From Fimbriimonas ginsengisoli Gsoil 348 (GTDB lineage: Bacteria; Armatimonadota; Fimbriimonadia; Fimbriimonadales; Fimbriimonadaceae), in NCBI RefSeq assembly GCF_000724625.1, contig NZ_CP007139.1:1426001-1490000 (forward strand): a stretch of 64,000 bases of DNA, given 5' to 3'. How positions within the stretch are numbered: position 1 is the stretch's first letter; each line of letters opens with the position of its first letter. Below the pieces are notes generated by a model that did not search any database, had not been told where the DNA came from, and saw only the letters and a list, made by a program, of their open reading frames with translations. Both the position numbers and the translations under genes were made by a program. This document shows positions 16,787 through 24,149 of this stretch, piece by piece.

Positions 16787-17673
16787 AGGCGCTGACTCGA
16801 AAGCCGGCGTTCTGGGGATTCCTCTTCATCACGCCTTGGCTGCTCGGTTTCCTCCTCTTCACGGCGGGTCCGATGGTGACGTCGCTCTGGCTTTCGCTTC
16901 ATAAATACGACCTCGCGACGAGCCAATACGTTGGAGGCGAGAATTACCGACGGCTCCTGTTCGTCGATCCGATCTTCTGGAAGTCGGTCCGGATCACCGT
17001 CACCTACGCCCTCTTCTCCGTTCCGCTGGGCATCGCGGCATCGCTGGGGCTGGCGATGCTTTTGAATCAGAAGGTGCGCGGCCTAAACGTCTACCGCACC
17101 CTGTTCTATCTCCCGTCCATCGTGCCCGCGGTCGCCTCCGCGATCCTTTGGCAGTGGGTGTTCAATGCCGAAAACGGAATCTTGAATCTCCTCCTGGGCA
17201 TCTTTGGATATGCCGGACCCCAGTGGCTGCAAGACGAGCGGTACACCCTGACTGCGTTCATCCTCATGGGGCTTTGGGGGGCCGGCGGCGCGCGGATGAT
17301 CATCTTCCTCGCGGGACTCCAAGGGATCTCGGACGCGTACTACGAGGCCGCCAGTCTCGACGGTGCGACCGCCTGGCAACGATTCCGCCACGTCACCCTG
17401 CCGCTCTTATCGCCGGTGATGTTCTTCAACGTGATTCTGGGGAGCATCGGCGCTTTCCAGATATTCACTTCGGCGTACGTGATGACCAACGGGGGACCGA
17501 ATAACGCGAGCATGTTCTACGCGCTTTACATCTTCCGAAACGCCTTCGAGTACTTCAAGTTCGGCAAGGCGAGCGCCATGGCATGGCTGCTTTTCCTGCT
17601 TCTCGTAGTTATCTCCGCCGTCCAGTTCGGCCTCTCCAAGCGGTGGGTTCACTACGAAGGGGAAGCCAAATGA
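16783..17673 (+). CDS. Sugar ABC transporter permease (MalF/UgpA type)
   Basis: A 296-residue inner-membrane permease with six hydrophobic segments, starting FWGFLFITPWLLGFLLF. The cytoplasmic EAA loop that docks the ATPase is EAASLDGATAWQRFRHVTLP. The start is TTG at 16783 within a TTGA overlap with the binding-protein stop, so translation is coupled. NGGPNNASMFY near the end is common in this family. The gene pairs with the next permease to form the membrane channel; no ATPase gene is in the operon. Confidence 0.93.
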   Translation: MKALTRKPAFWGFLFITPWLLGFLLFTAGPMVTSLWLSLHKYDLATSQYVGGENYRRLLFVDPIFWKSVRITVTYALFSVPLGIAASLGLAMLLNQKVRGLNVYRTLFYLPSIVPAVASAILWQWVFNAENGILNLLLGIFGYAGPQWLQDERYTLTAFILMGLWGAGGARMIIFLAGLQGISDAYYEAASLDGATAWQRFRHVTLPLLSPVMFFNVILGSIGAFQIFTSAYVMTNGGPNNASMFYALYIFRNAFEYFKFGKASAMAWLLFLLLVVISAVQFGLSKRWVHYEGEAK

Positions 17674-18494
17674 AAGCGAGGATGTCGCTGGTCTATTTCT
17701 TGCTGGTCCTGGGCGCCGGCGTCTTCGTTATCCCGTTCCTCTGGACCGTCTCGACGGCGTTGAAGACCAGCCAGGAGATCGCCAAAGATCCGGTGCATCT
17801 CATTCCGGCCAAGCCGACGCTCGAGAATTTTCCCGGCGCTTGGCACGCGCTCCCTTTCACCACGTTCATTGGCAACACGGTGTTTGTAACGCTGCTGGCA
17901 ACCCTCGGCACCGTGCTTTCGGCGGCTTTGGTGGCGTATGGCTTTGCCCGGTTTAAGTTCAAGGGGCGAAACGCCCTCTTCTACACGATGCTCGGGACGA
18001 TGATGTTGCCGAGCCAGGTCACGATGATTCCCGTCTTCTTGATCTGGCGTCAGCTTCACGCGATCGACACGTTCATCCCGTTGATCCTTCCCGCCTTCTT
18101 CGGAGGAGGCCCGTTCAACATTTTTCTCCTGCGCCAATTTTTCCTCACGATTCCGCACGAGCTGGACGAGGCGATGCTGATCGACGGGGCAAGCTACCCA
18201 CAGATTTGGTGGCGGCTCATCTTGCCCCTGAGCCAGCCCGCGATCGCCGCCGTCGTCGTTTTCTCCTTCATAGGAAACTGGGACAACTTCGAAGGCCCGC
18301 TGATTTATCTCAACTCGCCCGAGAATTACACCGTCGCTATGGGGCTCCGTCTGTTCCAAGACAGCTTCGGTACGAACATGGGGCAACTGATGTCCGCCAG
18401 CCTCATCCAGATCGTCCCGACGATCGTCATATTCTTCCTCGCCCAGCGCTACATCATCAAAGGGGTGGCCGTGAGCGGCATGGGTGGGAGGTGA
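17670..18494 (+). CDS. Sugar ABC transporter permease (MalG/UgpE type)
   Basis: A 274-residue carbohydrate permease. ATG 17670 overlaps the previous stop as ATGA and is preferred to the longer frame. The first helix is VYFLLVLGAGVFVIPFLW, and the EAA loop is DEAMLIDGASYPQIWWRLILP. The protein ends with the conserved short tail QRYIIKGVAVSGMG. It is the second half of the transporter channel, closing the mannoside operon. Confidence 0.93.
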   Translation: MKARMSLVYFLLVLGAGVFVIPFLWTVSTALKTSQEIAKDPVHLIPAKPTLENFPGAWHALPFTTFIGNTVFVTLLATLGTVLSAALVAYGFARFKFKGRNALFYTMLGTMMLPSQVTMIPVFLIWRQLHAIDTFIPLILPAFFGGGPFNIFLLRQFFLTIPHELDEAMLIDGASYPQIWWRLILPLSQPAIAAVVVFSFIGNWDNFEGPLIYLNSPENYTVAMGLRLFQDSFGTNMGQLMSASLIQIVPTIVIFFLAQRYIIKGVAVSGMGGR

Positions 18495-18547
18495 AATTCG
18501 GTATAACCGAACGTCTCTCGGCCATGCCTTGAGACGGAGGGGAATGG

Positions 18548-19174
18548 GTGCTCAAGCTCGGTAGGGAAACGATCTTTTTTGATCTGTTGAAGAAACAGGC
18601 CGTTGTGTCCGAGCAGGCGGCGGTCGCATTTTTGGCGATGGTTCGCGACATCGAGAATCACCGCGCGCACGCCCTGAAGCTTGAAGAGATCGAGCACCAA
18701 GGCGACGAACTGACGCACCAGCTCCAAAACAAGATCGTCAGCACGTTCATTACGCCCCTCGATCAAGAGGATCTGAGCGAGATGTCGCACGCGCTTGACG
18801 ACATCACGGATTACATCGAAGCCGTCGCTGCCCGGATCGCGTTGTACCATCTCACGGAAAGCCGTCCCGACCTGGAACCGCTTGCGGTCCAATTGGTTGA
18901 GATCACTCGGTTGGTCGTTAGCGCGACTTCAGAATTGGCCGGGAACTTCCAGAAGTCGGAGAGCCTCAAGACCACCTTGAAGGAGATCCACACCGTGGAA
19001 AATGAGAGCGATAAGCTTTTCCGAGGCGCGTTGGCTACTCTTTTCGACGAGCCGGGAATCGACGCCCTCACCGTGATCAAGTGGAAAGAGGTTTACGACC
19101 GGGTGGAGAACGCGGTGGACCGTTGCGAAGACATCGCCAAGATCCTGGATAACATGATCGTCAAATATGCATGA
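18548..19174 (+). CDS. DUF47 family phosphate-transport accessory protein
   Basis: A 208-residue all-helical PhoU-like protein of the DUF47 (YkaA) family, usually encoded next to Pit transporters and thought to control phosphate uptake. It shows a helical heptad-like pattern and EEIEHQGDELTHQL, TPLDQEDLSEMSHALDDI and YDRVENAVDRCEDIAKIL, all family hallmarks. The start is GTG 18548 (MLKLGRETIFFDLL). Its end overlaps the pit start by 8 bp, so the two are coupled. Confidence 0.9.
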   Translation: MLKLGRETIFFDLLKKQAVVSEQAAVAFLAMVRDIENHRAHALKLEEIEHQGDELTHQLQNKIVSTFITPLDQEDLSEMSHALDDITDYIEAVAARIALYHLTESRPDLEPLAVQLVEITRLVVSATSELAGNFQKSESLKTTLKEIHTVENESDKLFRGALATLFDEPGIDALTVIKWKEVYDRVENAVDRCEDIAKILDNMIVKYA

Positions 19175-20168
19175 GGTCGGCCTCCTCATCGTCTTGGTCG
19201 TAGTCTTCGCACTCGCGTTCGACTACATCAACGGATTCCACGACACCGCGAACGCCATCGCCACGGTCGTTTCGACGCGCGTTCTGACGCCTCTCCAGGC
19301 GATCTTGATGGCAACCGTCCTCAATTTCGCGGGTGCCCTGATCGCGAATAGCGTGGCCAAGACCATTGCGGGAGACATTGTCGCTCAGAGTTTCGCGACC
19401 GAGCAGGTCGTGTTGGCGGCAGTCATCGGGGGAATCGTTTGGAACCTCGTGACTTGGAAGTATGGGGTGCCGAGCAGCTCCTCCCATGCCTTGATCGGTG
19501 GACTTTGTGGCGCCGCGCTCGCCCACGGCGGCTTTCAGGTGATCCAGTGGAAGGGATTAATCTTCAAGGTCTTAATCCCGTTGGTAACGTCGCCGATCGT
19601 CGGATTCATCATCGGCTTCGTCATCATGGCGCTGATCGCCAAGTTCTTCTCCAACGCCCATCCGGTGCGGGCGGGAACCGTGTTCCGGCGGCTTCAGATC
19701 CTTTCCTCCGCCGCCATGGCGTTCGCGCACGGGCAAAACGATGCGCAGAAGAGCATGGGAATCATCACCCTGGCGCTCATCGGAGGGCACTTCCTTCCCG
19801 TTAAAGCCGACGTTCCGCTTTGGGTGAAGATTGCTTGCGCCATCGCCATGGCGCTGGGGACTTCCGCCGGGGGTTGGCGGATTATCCGGACGATGGGGCA
19901 CAAGATTATTCGCCTGGAACCGGTCAACGGCTTCGCGGCCGAGACCTCCGGCGCGGCAGTTATCCTGACGGCCAGCCACTTTGGCATGCCGCTTAGCACC
20001 ACCCACGTCATTGCCGGCTCGATCTTCGGCGTCGGCGCCTCAAAACGCATCTCCGCCGTCCGATGGCAAGTGGCCCACACGATGGTCGCCGCCTGGATCA
20101 TCACCATCCCCGCCGCCGCCACCGTCGGCGCCCTAGCCTACGGGCTCGTGCGTTTGATGTTTAGGTGA
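19167..20168 (+). CDS. pit: Low-affinity inorganic phosphate transporter
   Basis: A 333-residue PiT-family symporter with about ten membrane helices. The duplicated family signatures are FDYINGFHDTANAIA near the N-terminus and AHGQNDAQKSMGIITL in the second half, with PLSTTHVIAGSI near the end. PiT proteins carry metal-phosphate with protons or Na+. It overlaps the DUF47 gene upstream. Assignment to the family is firm; whether H+ or Na+ is used is not visible. Confidence 0.94.
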   Translation: MHEVGLLIVLVVVFALAFDYINGFHDTANAIATVVSTRVLTPLQAILMATVLNFAGALIANSVAKTIAGDIVAQSFATEQVVLAAVIGGIVWNLVTWKYGVPSSSSHALIGGLCGAALAHGGFQVIQWKGLIFKVLIPLVTSPIVGFIIGFVIMALIAKFFSNAHPVRAGTVFRRLQILSSAAMAFAHGQNDAQKSMGIITLALIGGHFLPVKADVPLWVKIACAIAMALGTSAGGWRIIRTMGHKIIRLEPVNGFAAETSGAAVILTASHFGMPLSTTHVIAGSIFGVGASKRISAVRWQVAHTMVAAWIITIPAAATVGALAYGLVRLMFR

Positions 20169-20182
20169 GGGGCGAAGGCGTT

Positions 20183-20340
20183 GGGCGTTGTGGCGCTGGG
20201 CGTTAGGGATGTGGCATGTGCCCTGACGGAATACATGAGCCCCTTCAGACCCAGAAGTCCCATCCGTCCCATCAAAGAAGGTAAAGCGTCAAGTTAAGAA
20301 CGCCCAACGCCCAACGCCCAACGCCCAACGCCCAACGCCC
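20183..20340. repeat. AACGCCC heptamer array, left part, with inverted copies
   Basis: Six perfect tandem AACGCCC units occupy 20299-20340. About 100 bp before them are reverse-complement units GGGCGTT at 20183-20189 and 20198-20204, so the locus can fold into a hairpin. The array is interrupted at its right end by an IS3-family element and resumes at 21587. No gene is visible in 20169-20340. Confidence 0.9.
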
Positions 20341-20393
20341 GTAGTATCCCAGGATTCTGTACCAGTGGCTTAGAGGGAAAATAGTGAAGCCAC

Positions 20394-20681
20394 ATGTCGG
20401 AATCGAAGTCGGGAAGGCGTCGAGTATTCGCGCCGGAGTTCAAGTTGCGTTTGGTGGTTCAGATCGTCTCGGGCCAGCGCACGCTGGCGGATCTGAGCCG
20501 CGAGCACCAGATCAAAGACTCTTTGCTCGCGCGCTGGAGAGACCAGTTCTTGGAAAAGGCGCCCGAGATGTTCGGCGCCGCACCCACCGGCCAGGAGCGT
20601 CTCGCCGAGCTCGAGCGGGAGATCGGCCGCCAACACATGGAGTTGGAGATCTTAAAAAAAGCGTCGCGTCGGCTCCTCTAG
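20394..20681 (+). CDS. IS3-family transposase OrfA
   Basis: A 95-residue OrfA with the helix-turn-helix that binds the IS ends (FAPEFKLRLVVQIVSGQ, then LADLSREHQIKDSLLARWRD) and a C-terminal leucine-rich coiled coil (ERLAELEREIGRQHMELEIL). It ends just after the A7 run at 20654-20660, where a -1 frameshift leads into orfB. ATG 20394 is 54 bp inside the left end. Confidence 0.93.
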   Translation: MSESKSGRRRVFAPEFKLRLVVQIVSGQRTLADLSREHQIKDSLLARWRDQFLEKAPEMFGAAPTGQERLAELEREIGRQHMELEILKKASRRLL

Positions 20682-21532
20682 AAGGGCGTCTGAAGCAGGC
20701 CCGAGCGCTCGCGGGTAAGTATCCGTTGCGCCTGGTGTGCCGCCTGCTCGGAGTCTCCCGCAGCTCGGCGCTCTACCGGGCGAAAGAGGAGCCGGACCTG
20801 GAAAGCCTGACGGTGACGATCCTTCACCTGCGGGCGAGCTTTCCTACCGCCGGCCTTCGGCTCATGCACGCCTACCTGGCTCGCCTGAGAGTGGCGGCGA
20901 CCCGGTCGCAGGTGCGCACGGTCTACGTCCGCTTGGGGCTCCTGGGCAAACGGGCGCCGCCTCGGTCCAAGGGAACCACCGACTCCCGGCACGAGCATCC
21001 TCGCTATCCCAACCTCATACGGGATCTCGTGCCGTCGTATCCGAACCAGGTGTGGGTGGCCGACACCACCGAGCTCGTAGCCGGCGGGCGCCGGACCTTC
21101 CTCGCGCTGGTGGAAGACCTGTTCACCCGCCGAGTCGTCGGGGTTTCGCTCTCCTTTGCCAACGACTCCTGGCTGACGCTCTCGGCGCTCGATATGGCGC
21201 TTAGCCGGGAAACTCCCGCCATCCACCACTCCGACCAAGGCAAGCCCTACGCTTCGGGAGTCTATACCCGGCGCCTTCTCGCCCAGGGAGTCACCCTCAG
21301 CATGGCCCGAGTCGGATGCGCTTGGGAGAACGGACATGCCGAACGTCTGAACCGAACCTTCAAAGAAGAGGAGATCTTAAGGAGCGAGTATGAAAGCCTG
21401 AACGAGGCCAAAGAGTCCATCGCCGCCTACGCAAAGCACTACAATGAAAAGCGCATCCATATGAGCCTTGGCTACCGAACCCCTAACGAGGTGCTCCAAA
21501 GCCATCGCCAAGACCAGCCGGACGGGGAGTAA
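20654..21532 (+). CDS. IS3-family transposase OrfB (made as OrfAB by -1 frameshift)
   Basis: The orfB frame lies at -1 to orfA and is entered at AAAAAAAG (20654-20661). It holds the HTH_21 region, then the rve-type DDE integrase core: first Asp in VWVADTTEL, second Asp in IHHSDQGKPYAS, Glu in WENGHAERLNRTFK. The tail YNEKRIHMSLGYRTPNEV is a standard IS3 ending. The fused OrfAB is the active transposase; coordinates given are for the post-slip part, as no convincing independent start was seen. No frameshifts or stops, so it may be active. Confidence 0.9.
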   Translation, partial: KKSVASAPLEGRLKQARALAGKYPLRLVCRLLGVSRSSALYRAKEEPDLESLTVTILHLRASFPTAGLRLMHAYLARLRVAATRSQVRTVYVRLGLLGKRAPPRSKGTTDSRHEHPRYPNLIRDLVPSYPNQVWVADTTELVAGGRRTFLALVEDLFTRRVVGVSLSFANDSWLTLSALDMALSRETPAIHHSDQGKPYASGVYTRRLLAQGVTLSMARVGCAWENGHAERLNRTFKEEEILRSEYESLNEAKESIAAYAKHYNEKRIHMSLGYRTPNEVLQSHRQDQPDGE

Positions 21533-21586
21533 CAACCCCCATAGAAACAACGCCCGCTGGTACAGAGAATTGGGAAGCTACAGCCC

Positions 21587-21628
21587 AACGCCCAACGCCC
21601 AACGCCCAACGCCCAACGCCCAACGCCC
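21587..21628. repeat. AACGCCC heptamer array, right part
   Basis: Six perfect AACGCCC units, followed by degenerate units up to about 21645. With the six units at 20299-20340, they would form one 12-unit array before insertion of the IS. Downstream, ATCGGC/GCCGAT with GCTACTTT (about 21659-21683) is a short extragenic hairpin of the type also found at 32994. Confidence 0.9.
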
Positions 21629-21698
21629 AACGCCTCAACGCCCAAGCTCTCGGTGTTCATCGGCAAGGTGCCGATGCTACTTTCCTCGTGCATCATGA

Positions 21699-21720
21699 TA
21701 AGATGTAGCTCATGAGCTAC
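21699..21720 (+). promoter_or_regulatory. PadR start-site palindrome and -10 box
   Basis: GTAGCTCATGAGCTAC (21705-21720) is a perfect 16-bp dyad centred on the padR start codon (ATG 21712). A -10-like TAAGAT (21699-21704) ends 7 bp before the ATG, which would place the transcript start at or near the A of ATG. PadR proteins bind such dyads in their own promoters, so this is a candidate autorepression site on a leaderless mRNA. Confidence 0.5.
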
Positions 21721-22050
21721 CGTACGGATACTCGGGCGTTGGTGCTGGCGATTTTGAGCGAAGGGCCGCAGCATGGATACGGCATCTCTCGCGCGATCCG
21801 CGAGCGGTCGGCGGAGGTATTGAAGCTTGGAGAGGGGCAGCTCTATCCGGTACTCCACGGTCTCCAGGAAGCGGGCTGGATCCACGGAGAGTGGGAGATG
21901 CAGGAGGGAGATCCTCCCAAGCGCGTGTACCGGATCACCCCTGCAGGACGAGCCGAGTTGGTGACGCGGGCCCAAAAGTGGCGGGCGTTCGCCGACGCGG
22001 TCGGGCAGGTCTTACCGTCGGCTCCCAAGTTGGAGGCAGGCCATGAATGA
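21712..22050 (+). CDS. PadR family transcriptional regulator
   Basis: A 112-residue PadR regulator with a winged helix-turn-helix: ALVLAILSEGPQHGYGISRAI, EGQLYPVLHGLQEAGWI and the wing RVYRITPAGRAEL. The short C-terminal helix allows dimerisation (PadR-s2 type). It overlaps the following membrane-protein gene by 8 bp, the usual two-gene arrangement for PadR with a HAAS-domain membrane protein. A palindrome overlaps its start codon. Confidence 0.93.
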   Translation: MSYRTDTRALVLAILSEGPQHGYGISRAIRERSAEVLKLGEGQLYPVLHGLQEAGWIHGEWEMQEGDPPKRVYRITPAGRAELVTRAQKWRAFADAVGQVLPSAPKLEAGHE

Positions 22051-23050
22051 GCGGTTCGAAGCATATCTCGGCGCGGTGGACCGGCAGATGGCAGGTCAAG
22101 TCGACGCCGAGAGGCGAGCGGAGGTGCTGGCCGAACTACGCTCCCATTTGGTTCTCAGCCACCGGGCGGCGGAAGAGGAGCTTGGCATTCCGGAAACGGA
22201 GGCGACCCGGCTTGCCTTGCGCGGACTCGGAGCCGCGCAGAACGTTGCGGAGGATCTCGTTCGCCATCTAACCGGTGAGACGAGCCGTCCGATCTGGCGG
22301 GTCGCCGCCTTGACGATTACGCTCGACGCCATCGCCCACATCTTACTGCCCCTTATCCTTCCCCTTATTCCGGCCCACTACCACGGCCTGTTCGGAACGA
22401 CGGAAATGCTGTGGTCTTCCATCGCGGTTTTGGCGGCATTCATCTGGTCGGCGATTCGGAGCCGCCGTTGGCTCATCCGGCCGGTTGCGATCTCTATGGG
22501 TCTCGGCGCCCTCTTGATGTTTCTCGTTGCGCTGGTACCTGCCTATCAGTCCGGGGTCGAGGGTGCCATGAAAAGAGCGGGGATCGACGTCTCGAAAGAG
22601 ACCGCGCTGAAGCAGTTCGACCACGATTTGGCCCTGGCCGCTGCGGGTAGCGAAGGTTTCCGACGGAATCCAGCGGCCTATTACGACCCGAACTTTAAGG
22701 GCTATATGGCTCCTCAGTGGGTGAAGGTGACGACTGGAATGCAATTTCCATACCTTCCGTTCATCGTCGATATCCCCTCGTCCCCGTCGCTCGTTTACTC
22801 ACCGAATCGAACCGTGGAGGGGGCCGCCCACGATTGGGTTGCCAATGGAGCTGCGTACGTTGCCAGCTTGCGTCGGATGCGGCAAGCCGTCTTGTCCGGT
22901 GGTGATTCGTCAGTCCTAACTTTCGCCGGACAGACGCTCTCCATGTTCCTCCTCCGGGTCGTGCCTCTGGCGATCGTAAACGGCGTGATCCTCGCCCTCT
23001 TCAAACGCCAACGAAGGCGACGGATTGCCCGCGATCCGTTCTTAGCGTAG
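22043..23050 (+). CDS. HAAS-type membrane protein partner of PadR
   Basis: A 335-residue protein. The first 75 residues resemble the HAAS/permease-prefix domain (VDAERRAEVLAELRSHL, then ATRLALRGLGAAQNVAEDLV). Hydrophobic segments follow around ALTITLDAIAHILLPLIL, SIAVLAAFIWSAI, LGALLMFLVALVP and VVPLAIVNGVILAL. A soluble stretch of about 130 residues lies between the third and fourth. HAAS-domain proteins are regularly paired with PadR; function unknown, sometimes linked to envelope stress or antibiotic response. Confidence 0.75.
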   Translation: MNERFEAYLGAVDRQMAGQVDAERRAEVLAELRSHLVLSHRAAEEELGIPETEATRLALRGLGAAQNVAEDLVRHLTGETSRPIWRVAALTITLDAIAHILLPLILPLIPAHYHGLFGTTEMLWSSIAVLAAFIWSAIRSRRWLIRPVAISMGLGALLMFLVALVPAYQSGVEGAMKRAGIDVSKETALKQFDHDLALAAAGSEGFRRNPAAYYDPNFKGYMAPQWVKVTTGMQFPYLPFIVDIPSSPSLVYSPNRTVEGAAHDWVANGAAYVASLRRMRQAVLSGGDSSVLTFAGQTLSMFLLRVVPLAIVNGVILALFKRQRRRRIARDPFLA

Positions 23051-23060
23051 GCTGACGTCC

Positions 23061-24050
23061 ATGAAGCACGTTTCCGTGTTCATGGACGTCGAGGACCCGA
23101 TCAACCCGCTCGCCGACGATGCGGCGCTCGACCTGGCCAACCTCTTCACCTCCGAAGATGTCCGGGGCTCGTTCTGTCTCACCGGCGAGAAGTGCCGAAC
23201 CCTTCACGCGAGGGGGCGGCAAGACATCGCGGAGGCGTTCGCGCCGCACTGCTTGGGGCTGCACACGGACACCCACTCGTTTCACCCGACGACGATGGAG
23301 CTTCTGGCCGATCTTTCGTGGGAAGACGGATGCAAAGCCGCCTACGCGGCGGAAAGGCGCGGATTCGAAGCGTTCGTTAGCCTGTTCGCTCGCCCGCCGG
23401 TCTTCTGGGGAGGCGCAGGGAATACTTGGTCACCGGAAATTACCGACGCCCTGAAGCGGCTTGATATCGCCGCCTATTGCTACGCGCTCACGGCTCTCCC
23501 GGGCGAGGCGGTCCACCGGTTTAACGGCGTGCTGGCGCTTCCGCAGGCACTCAGTATCTCCGAGGTCGACTGGGCCGATGACGCCCGAGCCGAAGCCGCC
23601 ACCGCCCGCGTTCTCGATGGCATTCAACGGATCGATCAGCCGTGGGTCGGCCTTTTCGTCGGCCACCCGACCCGGTTTCGGTACTCGCAATTCTGGGATA
23701 CACCCTATTCCGCGGGGCGCACCTCTTCGGAGCCGGAATACACCGACCCGGTACCAGACGAGACTTACGAGAGGTCGAAAGCGAATCTGGCGAAGCTTCT
23801 CCGCCAATTGAAGCGGCAGGTCTCCGTTATCGGAGTCGACGGTTTGCTCGCGACCGCCATGTCGTTCCGCGCGCCAACTCCGGAGGAGTCGGCGTTCTTC
23901 CGAGATCAGACGTCGCGCAACCTCCGAAGCGCCTTAGGCTGGCCAATTCACCGACCGGGACTAAGTGCGGAACGCATCGTCGAAAAGACGATGGCGCTCG
24001 CGGCAACCGTCGAGCTCGCAACCAACTCCTTCCCCCGGGTTGGAAGGTAA
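23061..24050 (+). CDS. Polysaccharide-deacetylase-like (NodB-fold) protein
   Basis: A 329-residue protein with features of the NodB barrel: an acidic start VSVFMDVEDPINPL, then GSFCLTGEKCRTL, and a His pair in LGLHTDTHSFHP that matches the metal-binding HxxxH motif. LFVGHPTRFRYSQF further on could give another His. There is no signal peptide. The family includes de-N-acetylases of polysaccharides and some amidohydrolase-like enzymes; the substrate is unknown and the catalytic Asp assignment is only probable. It follows the HAAS gene by 10 bp and may share its operon. Confidence 0.65.
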   Translation: MKHVSVFMDVEDPINPLADDAALDLANLFTSEDVRGSFCLTGEKCRTLHARGRQDIAEAFAPHCLGLHTDTHSFHPTTMELLADLSWEDGCKAAYAAERRGFEAFVSLFARPPVFWGGAGNTWSPEITDALKRLDIAAYCYALTALPGEAVHRFNGVLALPQALSISEVDWADDARAEAATARVLDGIQRIDQPWVGLFVGHPTRFRYSQFWDTPYSAGRTSSEPEYTDPVPDETYERSKANLAKLLRQLKRQVSVIGVDGLLATAMSFRAPTPEESAFFRDQTSRNLRSALGWPIHRPGLSAERIVEKTMALAATVELATNSFPRVGR

Positions 24051-24149
24051 CGGAGAGCCCTCAGAACCACCTGTCTCCGTCAAACTCCAGGCTCGCGGCA
24101 GGTTCAACGACCGCCTGCCGGGGTCGGGGAAGCCTCTTTCGGATCCGTT

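Larger units (their letters stand above)
20341..21582 (+). mobile_element. IS3-family insertion sequence (about 1.24 kb)
   Basis: The element holds overlapping orfA and orfB reading frames with an A7 slippery site. Imperfect terminal inverted repeats begin GTAGTATCCC on the left and, read inward from the right, TGTAGCTTCCC; 21 of 28 positions match, including TCTGTACCAG. GCCC is found on both sides (20337-20340 and 21583-21586), fitting a 4-bp duplication, or GCC for a 3-bp one if the end is shifted by a base. Removing the element and one copy restores an unbroken AACGCCC array. The element looks intact. Confidence 0.9.
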
